A program made the position numbers and the translations under genes. Below, in pieces: positions 1-8,660 of a stretch of DNA of 49,497 nt (within the stretch, counting starts at the first letter, position 1; every line of letters starts with the position of its first letter). Source of the DNA: Vulcanimicrobiota bacterium (lineage in GTDB: Bacteria > Vulcanimicrobiota > JAJTBE01); the NCBI GenBank assembly GCA_021107945.1, contig JAIORV010000208.1, positions 1-49,497 of the forward strand, written 5' to 3'. The notes beneath the pieces are model-generated. The model saw only the letters and a program-made list of their open reading frames with translations. It did not search any database and was not told the DNA's origin.

Positions 1-120
1 CGGCATTTAAAGGAATATTTTTTAGGAAAAGCTTGACTTGTCCATAACATGACAACATTCTTGTGCCATTTCTGCGTAAGTCCTGCAGATCTATAGTGCA
101 AGATAAACGGATAATCATGG

Positions 121-2721
121 CTAAATATCTACAGCCTCTACACTCTTGAAGTTGAATTTGAAGGAGTTGATGGAGCCTGCGGGGAGTTCCAGTGAGGGGG
201 AGATGAAGACGGGGATTTCCTTTCTCCTCTTTATCCGATAGTCGCTATGATCTTTGAAATGCTCCAGGAAGAAACTTCCGACATCGAAGCTATCTGCGTT
301 CCTTACCCAAATCTCGTCATAATCAAAGGGTTTCCCGAATTTAAACCAGTTGACAAGGATCCTGGAATCCTGAATCTGATGGATCTCTTCCATGTCCTTA
401 TCCATAACCGCTATTATTTTACCTATGTTTTCAATAGCGGAGTCTCCCCAGCATTCATTGCAGGCGATGTAAGAGCGGTTGATCTTCATTAACATAAATA
501 TTTTAAATTTTGTGAACCGGCAGTAGCAGTCAGGGCAGATAAGACCGTCCTCCCGGGGGATTGAGTTCTTGTTCTTTTCTATAATATTTTTAATGATTTC
601 TATTGCTTTCTTTTTTGGATTGAAATATCCTTGAAATTTATCCCAGCTTTTTTTGGGGAGATCCTTATAAGCCCATTTGAGAGGTTCAATTGCACTTGTC
701 CCTATTTTTATCAGAGCTTCGGCGACAGCCTTTCTAACATCAGAATCATCATCTTTCAAAGCAGTAATAAGACCTTCCACTGCTCTTGGGTCACCAATCT
801 TACCCAGAGCTTCGGCGGCACTACTTCTAACAAAATATTCATCATCTTTCAAAGCAGTAATAAGAGGTTCCACTGCTCTTGGATCACCAATATTGCCCAG
901 AGCATAGGCGGCAGCCTTTCTAACATCATATTTATCATCTTTCAAAGCAGCAATAAGAGGTTCCACTGCTCTTGGGTCACCAATATTGCCCAGAGCTTCG
1001 GCGGCAGCCTTTCTAACATCCGAATCATCATCTTTCAAAGCAGTAATAAGAGGTTCCACTGCTGGAGCACCTATATTAACAAGCTTTGACCATTCTTTCT
1101 TGGCAATTAAAAAAGATATTTGAATATTCAAATCATTGGGAAGACCTATTTTCTCAATAGCTTCGGCGGCAGCATATCTAACATCGGAATCTCTGTCTTT
1201 CAGAGTGGATATAAGAGGTTCCACTGCTGGAGCACCAATCTTGACCAGAGCTTCGGCAGCAGCCTTTCTAACATACTCTCTATCATCTTTCAAAGCAGTA
1301 ATAAGGGGTTCCACTGCTCTTTTATCACCAATATCACCCAGAGCTTCGGCGGCAGCCTTGCGAACACCCCATTCATAATCTTTCAAAGCGGTAATAAGAG
1401 GTTCCACTGCTCTTGGGTCACCAATCTTGCCCAAAGCTTCGGCGGCAGCATTTCTAATATCGGAATTTCTGTCTTTCAGAGTGGATATAAGAGGTTCCAC
1501 TGCTCTTGGGTCACCAATCTTGCCCAGAGCTTCGGCGGCAGCTTTTCTAACCCAATCTTCTTTGTCTTTCAAAGCAGTAATAAGAGGTTCCACTGCTTTT
1601 GGGTCACCAATATTACCCAGAGATTCGGCGGCATCATAGCGAACACTCCGTTTATCATCTTTCAAAGCAGTAATAAGAGGTTCCACTGCTTTTGGGTCAC
1701 CAATCTTGCCCAGAGCATAGGCGGCAGCCTCTCTAAAGTGGGAATTTCTGTCTTTTAGGATGGATATAAGAGGTTCTACTGCTGGATCCCCTATATTAAC
1801 AAGCTTTGACCATTCTTTCTTGGCAATTAAAAAAGATATTTGAATATTCAAATCATTGGGAAGACCTATTCTCTCAATAGCTTCATTGGCAGTATTTCTA
1901 ACATCAAAATCATCATCTTTCAAAGCAGTAATAAGAGGTTCCACTGCTCTTGGGTCACCAATCTTGCCCAGAGCTTTGGCGGCAGCCCATCCAAAACCCG
2001 ATTTCAAAGCAGTAATAAGACCTTCCACTGCTCTTGGGCCACCAATCTTGCCCAGAGCCTCGGCGGCAGCATGACCAACCGTCCAATCTCCGTCTTTCAA
2101 AGCAGTGGTAAGAGGTTCCACTGCTCTTGGGTCACCAATCTTGCCCAGAGCTTCGGCGGCAAACTTTCTATCGCCGGGATATTCGTCTTTCAGAGCGGAT
2201 ATAAGAGGATACACTGCTCTTGGGTCACCAATCTTGCCCAGAGCTTCGGCAGCAGCCCATCCAAAACCCGATTTCAAATCAGTAATAAGAGGTTCCACTG
2301 CTCTTTTGTCACCAATATTACCCAATGCTTCGGCGGCATATATACTAACCAACTTTTCTTTGTCTTTCAAAGCAATAATAAGAGGTTCCACTGCTCTTGG
2401 GTCACCAATCTTGCCAAGAGCCTCGGCGACATATTTTATAGCCCACTCTTCTTTGTCTCTCAAAGCAGTAATAAGAGGTTCCACTGCTGAAACACCAATC
2501 TTGCCAAGAGCCTCGACGGCATATTCACTAACCACCTCTTCATTGTCTTTCAAAGCAGTAATAAGAGGTTCCACTGCTGAAACACCAATCTTGCCAAGAG
2601 CTTCGGCGACATCTATTCTAAGAGTCCAATCAAAATCTTTCAAATCTTTCAAAGCTGAAATCAATCCATCAACATCTTTTCTGTTCTTCATATGTTCAAC
2701 ATCTCTGTATGTGAAACCCAT
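121..2721 (-). CDS. HEAT-repeat protein with C-terminal zinc-containing domain
   Basis: The 866-residue product is almost entirely about 31-residue HEAT (PBS-lyase-like) units with the core A-V-E-P-L-I-x-A-L-K-D and [10 protein letters not shown]. There are more than 20 units, interrupted twice by the linker '[16 protein letters not shown]'. HEAT solenoids are protein-binding scaffolds, so a recognition or assembly role is likely. The last ~150 residues form a different domain with CPDC...CNEC, a probable zinc site. The same domain ends the HEAT protein at 42446-43870, so both probably serve one system. I chose the ATG at 2721 over the upstream start at 2781 because AAAGGAG lies 9 nt before it and the N-terminus (MGF...) then matches the paralogue. 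The gene points away from the rest of the cluster. Several repeat units are nearly identical in DNA, which suggests recent expansion by recombination. Confidence 0.9.
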   Translation of the reverse strand: MGFTYRDVEHMKNRKDVDGLISALKDLKDFDWTLRIDVAEALGKIGVSAVEPLITALKDNEEVVSEYAVEALGKIGVSAVEPLITALRDKEEWAIKYVAEALGKIGDPRAVEPLIIALKDKEKLVSIYAAEALGNIGDKRAVEPLITDLKSGFGWAAAEALGKIGDPRAVYPLISALKDEYPGDRKFAAEALGKIGDPRAVEPLTTALKDGDWTVGHAAAEALGKIGGPRAVEGLITALKSGFGWAAAKALGKIGDPRAVEPLITALKDDDFDVRNTANEAIERIGLPNDLNIQISFLIAKKEWSKLVNIGDPAVEPLISILKDRNSHFREAAAYALGKIGDPKAVEPLITALKDDKRSVRYDAAESLGNIGDPKAVEPLITALKDKEDWVRKAAAEALGKIGDPRAVEPLISTLKDRNSDIRNAAAEALGKIGDPRAVEPLITALKDYEWGVRKAAAEALGDIGDKRAVEPLITALKDDREYVRKAAAEALVKIGAPAVEPLISTLKDRDSDVRYAAAEAIEKIGLPNDLNIQISFLIAKKEWSKLVNIGAPAVEPLITALKDDDSDVRKAAAEALGNIGDPRAVEPLIAALKDDKYDVRKAAAYALGNIGDPRAVEPLITALKDDEYFVRSSAAEALGKIGDPRAVEGLITALKDDDSDVRKAVAEALIKIGTSAIEPLKWAYKDLPKKSWDKFQGYFNPKKKAIEIIKNIIEKNKNSIPREDGLICPDCYCRFTKFKIFMLMKINRSYIACNECWGDSAIENIGKIIAVMDKDMEEIHQIQDSRILVNWFKFGKPFDYDEIWVRNADSFDVGSFFLEHFKDHSDYRIKRRKEIPVFISPSLELPAGSINSFKFNFKSVEAVDI
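1072..1870. repeat. Two near-identical ~80-bp linker copies within the HEAT gene
   Basis: A block of about 80 bp at about 1072-1150 recurs almost unchanged at about 1792-1870. It encodes the inter-HEAT linker '[16 protein letters not shown]' with its flanks. Between and around the copies the coding sequence is a ~93-bp tandem repeat array. This is coding repetition and not a CRISPR array, because the 'spacers' continue the same reading frame and are themselves similar. Confidence 0.8.
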
Positions 2722-2855
2722 TCCCTTTGACTCCTTTCTCGGAAAAATAATACAATGACCACTCCAATATATTCTTAACATGAGTTACGCATTATGTCAT
2801 TCCTTCGCGGAGCCTGCCCTGGAGCTCTGCGAAGGATTCAGGACAGGCTCTGAGC

Positions 2856-2986
2856 GAAAAACCAATGGCTTCGCTTGTCATAGCATACTCCTGAGCGGAA
2901 AACCGATAACATTGCTTTTACACAAAAACCTTTCTCGAGAGCGGGATTTCCATACCTCCAATAACATAAATCGGCGAAGGATCTCT
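2856..2986. repeat. Dispersed intergenic repeat, copy 1 (~130 bp)
   Basis: This stretch runs from 'AAACCAATGGCTTCGCTTG' to 'GGCGAAGGATCTCT' and is matched with few differences at 3366-3490. It contains no reading frame of interest. It belongs to the GCGAAGGATCT / GATGACA style of dispersed intergenic repeat. Confidence 0.75.
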
Positions 2987-3365
2987 ACTCACTATATACA
3001 GCATCTCCAAAATACCAGGGAGATTCTTCGCTGTGTTATTCTTTGGGCATTAACATACTCCCATCCCTGAGAAAGTCATCGGAGTAAATAAACTCTCTCG
3101 TGATTCGCTCAGAATGACAGTCCTCACTTCTCATTTTGCGTAAGTCTTATTCTTAAATATCATTTTGTATTCTTTTATATTCAATCCTAAAAGTATGACG
3201 ATGAAAATTTTTTATTTCTTGCATGAATTTTTCAATGGGTCGGGAATGATCTCCTGTGGAATTGAAGACAGGAGATGGTAGAAATTGAAAAACATAAAGA
3301 AGGACTTCAGTATATCCGACGAGGAGGTTGATTTTCTTGAGGGCAAGCTGAGAAGCCTGCAGGGA

Positions 3366-3490
3366 GCGGAAAACCAATGGCTTCGCTTGTCATCCTGAAC
3401 GGAAAACCGATAATATTGCTTTTACACATAAACCTTTCTCAAGAGCGGGATTTCCATACCTCCAATAACATAAATCAGCGAAGGATCTCT
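3366..3490. repeat. Dispersed intergenic repeat, copy 2 (~125 bp)
   Basis: This is a near-copy of 2856-2986 with a short internal deletion and a few substitutions. It is followed directly by a copy of the ATCCTTCGCTG...GCTCAG repeat at 3507-3600. Confidence 0.75.
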
Positions 3491-3506
3491 TGAATAATTG
3501 CCTGCA

Positions 3507-3600
3507 GGAGATCCTTCGCTGTGTAATACATCGGAGATATGCAAAATATGTTCTTGCCAGGATTTATTTAGTAAAGTGAAAGATCGTATTCCGCTCAGAG
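3507..3600. repeat. ATCCTTCGCTG...GCTCAG repeat, copy a
   Basis: This is a diverged member of a ~100-bp intergenic family that has three further copies at 8661-8760, 8997-9096 and 9117-9216. Shared blocks are GGAGATCCTTCGCTGTG near the start, TGTTCTTGCC in the middle and CGCTCAG near the end. Confidence 0.7.
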
Positions 3601-4126
3601 CCTGTCATGGGCCCTTCGCAGAGCTCCAGGGCAGGCTCCGCGAAGAAATGACATGGTGGTGGGGGCTGAACAGTAACAAGTATAATATCCATGTGCGAAA
3701 GGTGACGACTTGTCAATGCTTCGCAAAGATATATCAATAAAAATACAAAAATATTATAAATGACAAGCGTTCAAATACGCATTATTTATCATTGAAGAAA
3801 GTTCACCATAAAAGACAAAAGGATTAAATCCGAAATCAGTGAATATCTGTGTGATTATTTATTCTATAAAGGAATCCGGGATGGCCGGGTAGGTTAGTCC
3901 CGATATTGAAGCAAGATACAAACAAATGAAGCTTCATAGTCCTATAAAATATAATGAGCCAAAAAGGACAGATAGTATGTAGGGAGGAGCCAATCCCTTA
4001 TCAACATTCGGCAACTTCCGACAATATTTAGAATCGTCGGGAATGAGTTTTTTATTGCAGGCCCTCTGATTTAGCTCGCTATTGCGGGGAACCGTCCATC
4101 AGCAAAGATTAGAAGGTTCCGTCAAT

Positions 4127-4348
4127 ATGAATACTTTGAATTTGGATGGTAGTACCGGGAAAAAGCTGTTGAGACAGATTCAAAGACAAGTTGGCAAAAG
4201 AGAGTATTATAAATGGGTCAATAATCCGGGTAAAGACGGGATGATTAATTCATTCACAGCAAAAAAACCGTTATCGAGTGCATTCTGCGGTGTCTTTGTC
4301 CCGGAAGGATATGAATTGGAAACGCACAAGAGCGGTGATTTCAAATGA
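4127..4348 (+). CDS. Small protein with the MRASD-type N-terminal domain
   Basis: This is a 73-residue protein of unknown function. Residues ~5-42 (LDGSTGKKLLRQIQRQVGK..., then YYKWVNNPGKDGMI) align by eye with the N-terminal ~45 residues of the proteins at 4537 and 5449 (MDENTKRAILNKVRDEVGS..., YSEMVDKIGEDGLI). It therefore looks like a stand-alone or truncated member of that domain family without the membrane tail. The ATG at 4127 follows AGAAGG at 10 nt; an upstream TTG at 4082 is also in frame but has no better ribosome site. It is the first + strand gene of the cluster. Whether it is functional or a remnant is open. Confidence 0.55.
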   Translation: MNTLNLDGSTGKKLLRQIQRQVGKREYYKWVNNPGKDGMINSFTAKKPLSSAFCGVFVPEGYELETHKSGDFK

Positions 4349-4442
4349 TATCAGGAGAACTCTTATGCCGGGAGACAAATTGGATAATAAAAAATGATGG
4401 GGAGATTATTGATAAAATAGCAAATGTTCAGTCCCCCCCTTG

Positions 4443-4490
4443 CAGGAGTGGCATCTTGCCAAGAAAATCGAGCCTGGAAGGCTCTCCTAC
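4443..4490. repeat. Paired-hairpin intergenic repeat, copy 1
   Basis: The element combines two small palindromes, GGCATCTTGCC and GAGCCTGGAAGGCTC. A reverse-complement copy lies at 11288-11334 and a diverged one at 33137-33201. All three lie between genes. Confidence 0.7.
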
Positions 4491-4536
4491 AGTGAGAGGT
4501 CTGAATAGTATCATAAAATAAGGCGGTGAAATCTTG

Positions 4537-4869
4537 ATGAGAGCGTCAGACATGGATGAAAATACTAAAAGAGCGATATTAAATAAGGTTCGGGACGAAG
4601 TCGGCTCGTACAAGTATTCGGAAATGGTTGATAAGATTGGAGAAGATGGACTGATTGATTTACTCTTAATGAGCGCGGAGAGGGAGAAAAGCGGTAGCTC
4701 AAGTTCCAGCTCGGGTTCAAGTTCCAGTTCAAGTGATAGTTCGGGCTGTTTCGAGGGCGCCGTGGGAGTTGTCGGCGGCATAGCTCTAATCTATGGAATC
4801 TTTAGACTCGTTGTCTGGCTGTATGGCGGTGTTGCGCAATGGTGGAGCTGGTTATGGGGGCATTTTTGA
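4537..4869 (+). CDS. Small membrane protein: MRASD domain, Ser/Gly linker, Trp-rich tail
   Basis: This 110-residue protein has three parts. Residues 1-48 are a charged helical domain (MRASDMDENTKRAILNKV...) shared with 4127 and 5449. Residues ~49-70 are an almost pure Ser/Gly linker. Residues ~74-110 form one hydrophobic segment ending in LVVWLYGGVAQWWSWLWGHF. The same tail ends five neighbouring small proteins, so it is a conserved module, perhaps a membrane-interface anchor or assembly surface. I recognise no known family. The ATG at 4537 is preceded by AAGGCGGTG; a TTG directly before it is the alternative. It starts the first unit of a tandem duplication. Confidence 0.75.
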   Translation: MRASDMDENTKRAILNKVRDEVGSYKYSEMVDKIGEDGLIDLLLMSAEREKSGSSSSSSGSSSSSSDSSGCFEGAVGVVGGIALIYGIFRLVVWLYGGVAQWWSWLWGHF

Positions 4870-4946
4870 TAATCTGAAAAACATTCGGATAATTGGCCTC
4901 GGAAAAAACAGGAGTTTATAGATAGAAGAAAGGAGGCGTATATAAA

Positions 4947-5120
4947 ATGAGCTCGGGTAACTCCGAATGGGAAGACATAAAGGAAGAATTTATAACAGGA
5001 ATAGGAGGAAATATACTTCTTGGGTTGTTTATTCTTGCAATCTGGCTGATCTGTAAGCTCGTCGCCTGGCTGTATGGCGGTGTAGCGCAATGGTGGGACT
5101 GGCTATCGGGGCATTTTTGA
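4947..5120 (+). CDS. 57-residue single-pass membrane protein with Trp-rich tail
   Basis: The product begins MSSGNSEWEDIKEE, crosses the membrane once (ILLGLFILAIWLICKLV) and ends in AWLYGGVAQWWDWLSGHF. The start is well supported by AAAGGAGG about 10 nt upstream. The gene and its ~75-bp leader are duplicated at 6053-6205. The size and tail suggest a membrane partner of the larger proteins at 4537 and 5449. No known family is recognised. Confidence 0.75.
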   Translation: MSSGNSEWEDIKEEFITGIGGNILLGLFILAIWLICKLVAWLYGGVAQWWDWLSGHF

Positions 5121-5198
5121 TAGGAATAAGATTCATCATAAGTTTATCCCGAAAAAATGGAAATTAAAAATCAACTGGAATGAAGGGATTGAATTGAA

Positions 5199-5375
5199 AT
5201 GGATGATGATACCGTCGGCGGTTGCGGCTGGGTTTTATTGTTTTTAATAGTCTATGGGCTCTAGAAACTCGTTGTCTGGCTGTATGCCGATGTACTGGCC
5301 TATGTACAGCATGCAGTTGTCTGGTGGTATGGCGCTGTGTCGCAATGGTGGGGCTGGTTATGGGGGCATTTCTAG
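5199..5375 (+). pseudogene. Small Trp-tail membrane gene interrupted by an in-frame TAG
   Basis: The reading frame begins MDDDTVGGCGW and matches the intact gene at 6284-6415, including ~90 bp of upstream sequence. At 5262-5264 it has TAG where the intact copy has TGG (Trp). The frame then continues open for 36 codons through KLVVWLYADV..., including a partial internal repeat of the tail motif, and ends QWWGWLWGHF-stop at 5375. The simplest explanation is a single G-to-A nonsense mutation. Readthrough or TAG recoding is a less likely alternative, although the downstream part remains uncorrupted. Confidence 0.65.
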
Positions 5376-5448
5376 GGGTATGGAAGTCTATCGGGTTTTG
5401 CTTTTTAAAACGGGAAATCATTAATTGACACATTGGGGAGGAGTCAAG

Positions 5449-5979
5449 ATGAGAGCTTCCGATATGGATAAAAACCTTAAAAGAGTGATATTAAATAAGA
5501 TTCGAGACGATGTCGGCTCATACAAATATTCAGAAATGGTTGATCCGATTGGAGAAGATGGGCTGATCGATTTACTTTTATTAAAGGCGGAGAAAGAGCG
5601 AAGCGGAGGCTCAGGTTACAGTTCCGGATCATACAGCACAACCGGAACCAGGCGGGAAAGTGTGTGGGAAAAGGCATTAGAAACGACATTTACTGTTATA
5701 GGTAGTGGGATTTGGATATGGATTTCTTTCATTTTATCAGGGGGGTGGATGGGTTTTGCCTTAGTTATCGGTATATTTCTTCTGGTATTCCTTGGCACTG
5801 CGCTTTTCCACTCTATTGGAATGCTTAAGGCAGTGAGTACCGCGCTGATGTGGATTGCTTCTACTGCTGTGATCATCGTTGCCATATGGGGAATCGGTTA
5901 CGTTATATGGAAAGGAGGACCATGGGTTGTTCAGGGCGTGAAGCAGTGGTGGGCCTGGTTGGGAGGACATTTTCAATAA
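5449..5979 (+). CDS. Multi-pass small membrane protein: MRASD domain plus Trp-rich tail
   Basis: This 176-residue protein is the second-unit counterpart of 4537. The N-terminal ~46 residues are nearly the same domain (MRASDMDKNLKRVILNKI...). A Gly/Ser/Tyr-rich linker follows at ~50-65. The rest holds about three or four membrane segments (e.g. WMGFALVIGIFLLVFLG, STALMWIASTAVIIVAIWGI) and the familiar ending WVVQGVKQWWAWLGGHFQ. The ATG at 5449 follows GGGGAGGAG closely, and this start matches the paralogue. The extra membrane segments are new relative to 4537, so the duplicate has diverged in architecture. Function unknown. Confidence 0.8.
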   Translation: MRASDMDKNLKRVILNKIRDDVGSYKYSEMVDPIGEDGLIDLLLLKAEKERSGGSGYSSGSYSTTGTRRESVWEKALETTFTVIGSGIWIWISFILSGGWMGFALVIGIFLLVFLGTALFHSIGMLKAVSTALMWIASTAVIIVAIWGIGYVIWKGGPWVVQGVKQWWAWLGGHFQ

Positions 5980-6052
5980 CCTGAAAAACATTCGGATAAT
6001 TGGCCTCTGGAAACAGGAGTTTATAGAGAGAAGAAAGGAGGCGCATATTAAA

Positions 6053-6205
6053 ATGAGCTCAAATAACCCCGGATGCAAAGACAGTATATTACAATATTTA
6101 TTTAATTGTTTGTTTTTTCTTGCGATCTGGCTGATCTGGAAACTCGTTGTCTGGCTATATGGCGGTGTAGCGCAATGGTGGGACTGGTTGTCGGGGCATT
6201 TTTAG
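6053..6205 (+). CDS. 50-residue single-pass membrane protein with Trp-rich tail
   Basis: This is the duplicate of 4947-5120. It begins MSSNNPGCKDSILQ, has one hydrophobic segment (FNCLFFLAIWLIWKL) and ends VWLYGGVAQWWDWLSGHF. AAAGGAGG precedes the ATG at about 10 nt. The leader from about 5980 is the same as that before 4947. Function unknown. Confidence 0.75.
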   Translation: MSSNNPGCKDSILQYLFNCLFFLAIWLIWKLVVWLYGGVAQWWDWLSGHF

Positions 6206-6283
6206 TAGGAATAAGATTCATCATAAGTTTATCCCGAAAAAATGGGAATTAAAAATCAACTGGAATGAAGGGATTGAATTGAA

Positions 6284-6415
6284 ATGGATGATGATATCGT
6301 CGAAGGTTGCGGATCTTGGTTAGGTCTCTTAATAATCTATGGGCTCTGGAAACTCGTTGTCTGGCTGTATGGCGGTGTTCAGCTATGGTGGGTATGGCTT
6401 GTGGAGCATTTTTGA
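6284..6415 (+). CDS. 43-residue single-pass membrane protein with Trp-rich tail
   Basis: The product MDDDIVEGCGSWLGLLIIYG continues into LWKLVVWLYGGVQLWW and ends WLVEHF. It is the intact homologue of the TAG-interrupted frame at 5199-5375 and shares its upstream ~90 bp. No strong Shine-Dalgarno is visible (GAAGGGATTGAATTGAA precedes the ATG). The gene closes the second unit of the tandem duplication. Function unknown. Confidence 0.65.
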   Translation: MDDDIVEGCGSWLGLLIIYGLWKLVVWLYGGVQLWWVWLVEHF

Positions 6416-6460
6416 TTCTCAATCATTCATGTCAATTAAAATTATTCAACGTGGTGTGCA

Positions 6461-6568
6461 AATTGTCATTTTGAGCGGATCGCGAGAAACTTGTTTTAAT
6501 CCGACGACTCTCTCAAAGATGGGATTGTGTTGATGTTCGAGGATTTACATAACGAAGAATCTGAACCC
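6461..6568. repeat. TCATT(T/C)TGAGCGGATC repeat, copy 1
   Basis: About 108 bp match 8798-8906 with scattered substitutions. It starts AATTGTCATTTTGAGCGGAT and ends ACGAAGAATCT. It fills much of the 336-bp gap before the first membrane GTPase, and no gene is seen there. Confidence 0.7.
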
Positions 6569-6659
6569 AAACGATGTAGAGGGGCAGGTATCGAGAATAA
6601 GGAGGACTATTTTAAATTGGAATTTTAATAAAACCGCAAATCTGCAAAGAACGCAAATA

Positions 6660-6732
6660 AAATTATTTTTGACCTTTGTGGTCTTTGTGGTCTTTGCGGT
6701 GAAAAAAATGTCATCAATAACTGAAAATAGCT
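6660..6732. repeat. GACCTTTGTGGTCTTTG repeat, copy 1
   Basis: The segment contains a GGTCTTTGTGGTCTTTG slippage-like run, then GTGAAAAAAATGTCATCAAT. It recurs at 12970-13033. Both copies sit immediately upstream of a gene start, so they may lie in 5' untranslated regions. Confidence 0.7.
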
Positions 6733-6751
6733 GATAGGGGGAAGTATAAAT

Positions 6752-8299
6752 ATGGCCGGAAAAAACGAGAAAAAAAAGGAAACCTTCATCGCAAGTGCAT
6801 TTGGGGAATTCAGGAAAAACATCGGGCATGGCTTCAAGCGTTCCACAAAGATATGGCGAAGCGCAAGCGACTTTGTAAATAATCTCACGAGTGGAATTAA
6901 TGAATTCCTGAGCGAAAATACATGGCCCGTGATCATCACTCTTGCCATAATTATATTTGTGGGACTCCTGGTGTTCTTCATCTCTGACTGGGCTCGGGGC
7001 AAGGTGCAGGGAAATGCCTTTCAGACGGGTGTGGGGGGCTTAATCGGCGGGGCCCTGATGGGAATAATCATCGCCCCGATAATTGCCGGGATAATATACA
7101 TTTCAGCTTTTTTACTAAATAAGCTTTTCATGGTTATCTCCCCGGTTATCCTGTTCCTACCGGTTATCCTGTGGACGCCCATATATGCCCTTGCACAGAT
7201 GATAATTGTCCTTGCAAAGTTATTGCTTTTAATCCCCCTGTTCTTTCTCTTTCTTATCAGTCGCGGCATTCAATTATACAGGAGGATTTTCTATACATGC
7301 CCGTATCGGGAATGCTATTACCGCGGTCTGCCCAATTATGAATGTGATAGTGATAAATGTGGCGAAAGTAATCCGAAATTATGGCCGAATTTCTACGGAC
7401 TTCTATGGCACGATTGTGTAAATTGCGGAAAATCGCTCCCGACACTTGATATCCTGGGAAGAAACAAGTTGAAAATGAGATGCGGTGGTGACGATTGTGA
7501 TAGGCCTCTTGAAGGAAAACATGGGGGTAGGGCGCCTGAAAAACTTGTCGCCATCGCCGGCGGCCCCGGAAGCGGAAAAACATGCTATCTGTATATGGCG
7601 ATAGACGAGATTATTAATGGAAATGGTAAGAGCGGGAAACAAATCCGGGGAGAAATTGACATAAAAGCTCAGAGAGAAGAATTTGGCGATGGGTGGGAAG
7701 GGCTTGAATGTGGAATTGAGTTGGCAAAAACAACTGAAGTAAAAAAAGCTTTCCTGTTATATGCCGGAGTGGGGCGAAAGAAATTTCAGTTATACTTGTA
7801 TGACGCTCCGGGGGAAGAATTTGAATCCATCAGTGGAATGACAGAGAAGCAATACTTTCCCATGCTGGAGGGATTTATTCTCATGGTGGATCCCCTGAGT
7901 TTTGAAGATGTGAGAAAAAGATCGGGTGAATTGGACTATCAACCCGTGCCCCTTCAGGAAGTTGTAAGCTCAATTCTTGCATCTTTTTCTGGAGAGCGTA
8001 CCGGAGAAAATAAGTTTAAAATGCGTGTTGCGGTTGTTATTTCAAAAGCGGATATGGATTGTGTAAAGGAGCAAATCGGTGAAAATATGTCAGGGGACGC
8101 CTGCCGTGATGCGATTGAAAGCTGGGGAGGCGGAAATGCCGTTCGCATTATTGAACACAACTTTGAGACTGTAAAATATTTCGCCTGCTCACCCCTTGGG
8201 AGGGCATATGATCTAAAAAACAAGAAGCCCTTCAGGGGATATGGGATACTGGAGCCGCTGGATTGGGTGCTGTCAGATGGAAAAAGGAAGGAGGATTGA
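6752..8299 (+). CDS. Membrane-anchored zinc-ribbon P-loop GTPase (DO-GTPase2-like), paralogue 1
   Basis: This 515-residue protein has an N-terminal cytosolic segment (KKKETFIASAFGEFRKN). Several membrane segments follow at ~57-78, ~93-120 and ~125-170. A cysteine-rich zinc-ribbon region lies at ~183-250 (CPYREC, CVNCGKSLP, MRCGGDDC). The C-terminal GTPase-like domain has P-loop GGPGSGKT at 270-277, a G3-like DAPG at 351-354 and SKAD at 431-434, and ends in FRGYGILEPLDWVL. The layout resembles the double-GTPase families found with GAP1 proteins in predicted conflict systems; that assignment is from memory of the family. It probably acts as a membrane switch. The ATG follows AGGGGGAAG. It is closely related to 9377 and 11412 and more distantly to 38254. 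Confidence 0.85.
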   Translation: MAGKNEKKKETFIASAFGEFRKNIGHGFKRSTKIWRSASDFVNNLTSGINEFLSENTWPVIITLAIIIFVGLLVFFISDWARGKVQGNAFQTGVGGLIGGALMGIIIAPIIAGIIYISAFLLNKLFMVISPVILFLPVILWTPIYALAQMIIVLAKLLLLIPLFFLFLISRGIQLYRRIFYTCPYRECYYRGLPNYECDSDKCGESNPKLWPNFYGLLWHDCVNCGKSLPTLDILGRNKLKMRCGGDDCDRPLEGKHGGRAPEKLVAIAGGPGSGKTCYLYMAIDEIINGNGKSGKQIRGEIDIKAQREEFGDGWEGLECGIELAKTTEVKKAFLLYAGVGRKKFQLYLYDAPGEEFESISGMTEKQYFPMLEGFILMVDPLSFEDVRKRSGELDYQPVPLQEVVSSILASFSGERTGENKFKMRVAVVISKADMDCVKEQIGENMSGDACRDAIESWGGGNAVRIIEHNFETVKYFACSPLGRAYDLKNKKPFRGYGILEPLDWVLSDGKRKED

Positions 8300-8329
8300 T
8301 CCTATAGTGGATCGGTCCAGTGAGTATTT

Positions 8330-8638
8330 ATGAATATGAAAGAATACTTCGTGTATATTATGACCAATAAGTCAAGGACACTTTATACCGGGGTGACAAA
8401 TGACCTTGAACACCGCGTATTTGAGCATAAACATAAGCCTAATTCTGGTTCCACAAGCAAATATAATATCAAAAAGCTTATATATTTTGAGCAATTCTGT
8501 GACATTAATGAGGCAATTTACCGTGAGAAGCAGATTAAAGGATGGTTGCGCACAAAAAAGATTGCGTTGATTGAATCGTTTAATCCTGAATGGCGCGATT
8601 TGAGTGAGGATTGGCTTGAAAGTGATCCTTCGTTGTGA
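8330..8638 (+). CDS. GIY-YIG nuclease family protein
   Basis: This 102-residue protein has the compact GIY-YIG layout: YFVYIM near residue 6, LYTGVTNDLEHRVFEHK at ~18-34, YFEQFCD, and EAIYREKQIKGW before a basic KK and the FNPEWRDL ending. Small proteins of this type are single-domain predicted endonucleases, common as orphans in environmental genomes; their role is usually unknown. It lies between two paralogous GTPase genes and is followed at once by four blocks of dispersed repeats, so it may have arrived independently. The start could be 8330 or the second Met at 8336. It is probably not part of the GTPase system. Confidence 0.85.
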   Translation: MNMKEYFVYIMTNKSRTLYTGVTNDLEHRVFEHKHKPNSGSTSKYNIKKLIYFEQFCDINEAIYREKQIKGWLRTKKIALIESFNPEWRDLSEDWLESDPSL

Positions 8639-8660
8639 TCATTGTTATGATCATTATTGA

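Larger units (their letters stand above)
2722..4126. other. Gene-free, repeat-rich interval
   Basis: I see no convincing gene in these 1.4 kb between the divergent HEAT gene and the small-protein cluster. The interval holds dispersed repeats, listed separately, that carry the motifs ATCCTTCGC and GCTCAGxxTGACA. A stretch near 3280-3365 reads like a short coding remnant in alternating frames, ending where the second copy of the ~125-bp repeat begins. It is too weak to call a gene. A promoter for the rightward cluster would be expected here, but I could not identify one. Confidence 0.6.
4537..6415. repeat. Tandem duplication of a three-gene small-protein unit
   Basis: Unit 1 (4537-5375) and unit 2 (5449-6415) each contain, in order, an MRASD-domain protein, an MSS-type mini-protein and an MDDD-type mini-protein. 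Non-coding leaders are conserved too: about 4873-4950 against 5979-6056, and about 5118-5211 against 6203-6296. The duplication therefore copied DNA across gene boundaries. The first genes of the units then diverged most (110 versus 176 residues). Confidence 0.8.

Noticed and set aside
121-2721. Regularly spaced repeats that might look like a CRISPR array
   Set aside because: The repeats are ~93 bp, in frame, and code for HEAT units; there are no unique spacers or cas genes.
631-2758. Long + strand frames opposite the HEAT gene
   Set aside because: They are antisense shadows of the repetitive HEAT coding sequence. Their products are low-complexity repeats such as [12 protein letters not shown], with no independent start signals.
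3153-3377. Possible 74-codon minus-strand gene
   Set aside because: It has no ribosome site or recognisable domain, and its start lies inside a dispersed repeat.
5222-5428. 68-codon + strand frame over the interrupted mini-gene
   Set aside because: It is in a different frame from the conserved small-protein family and has no homologue at the duplicate unit.
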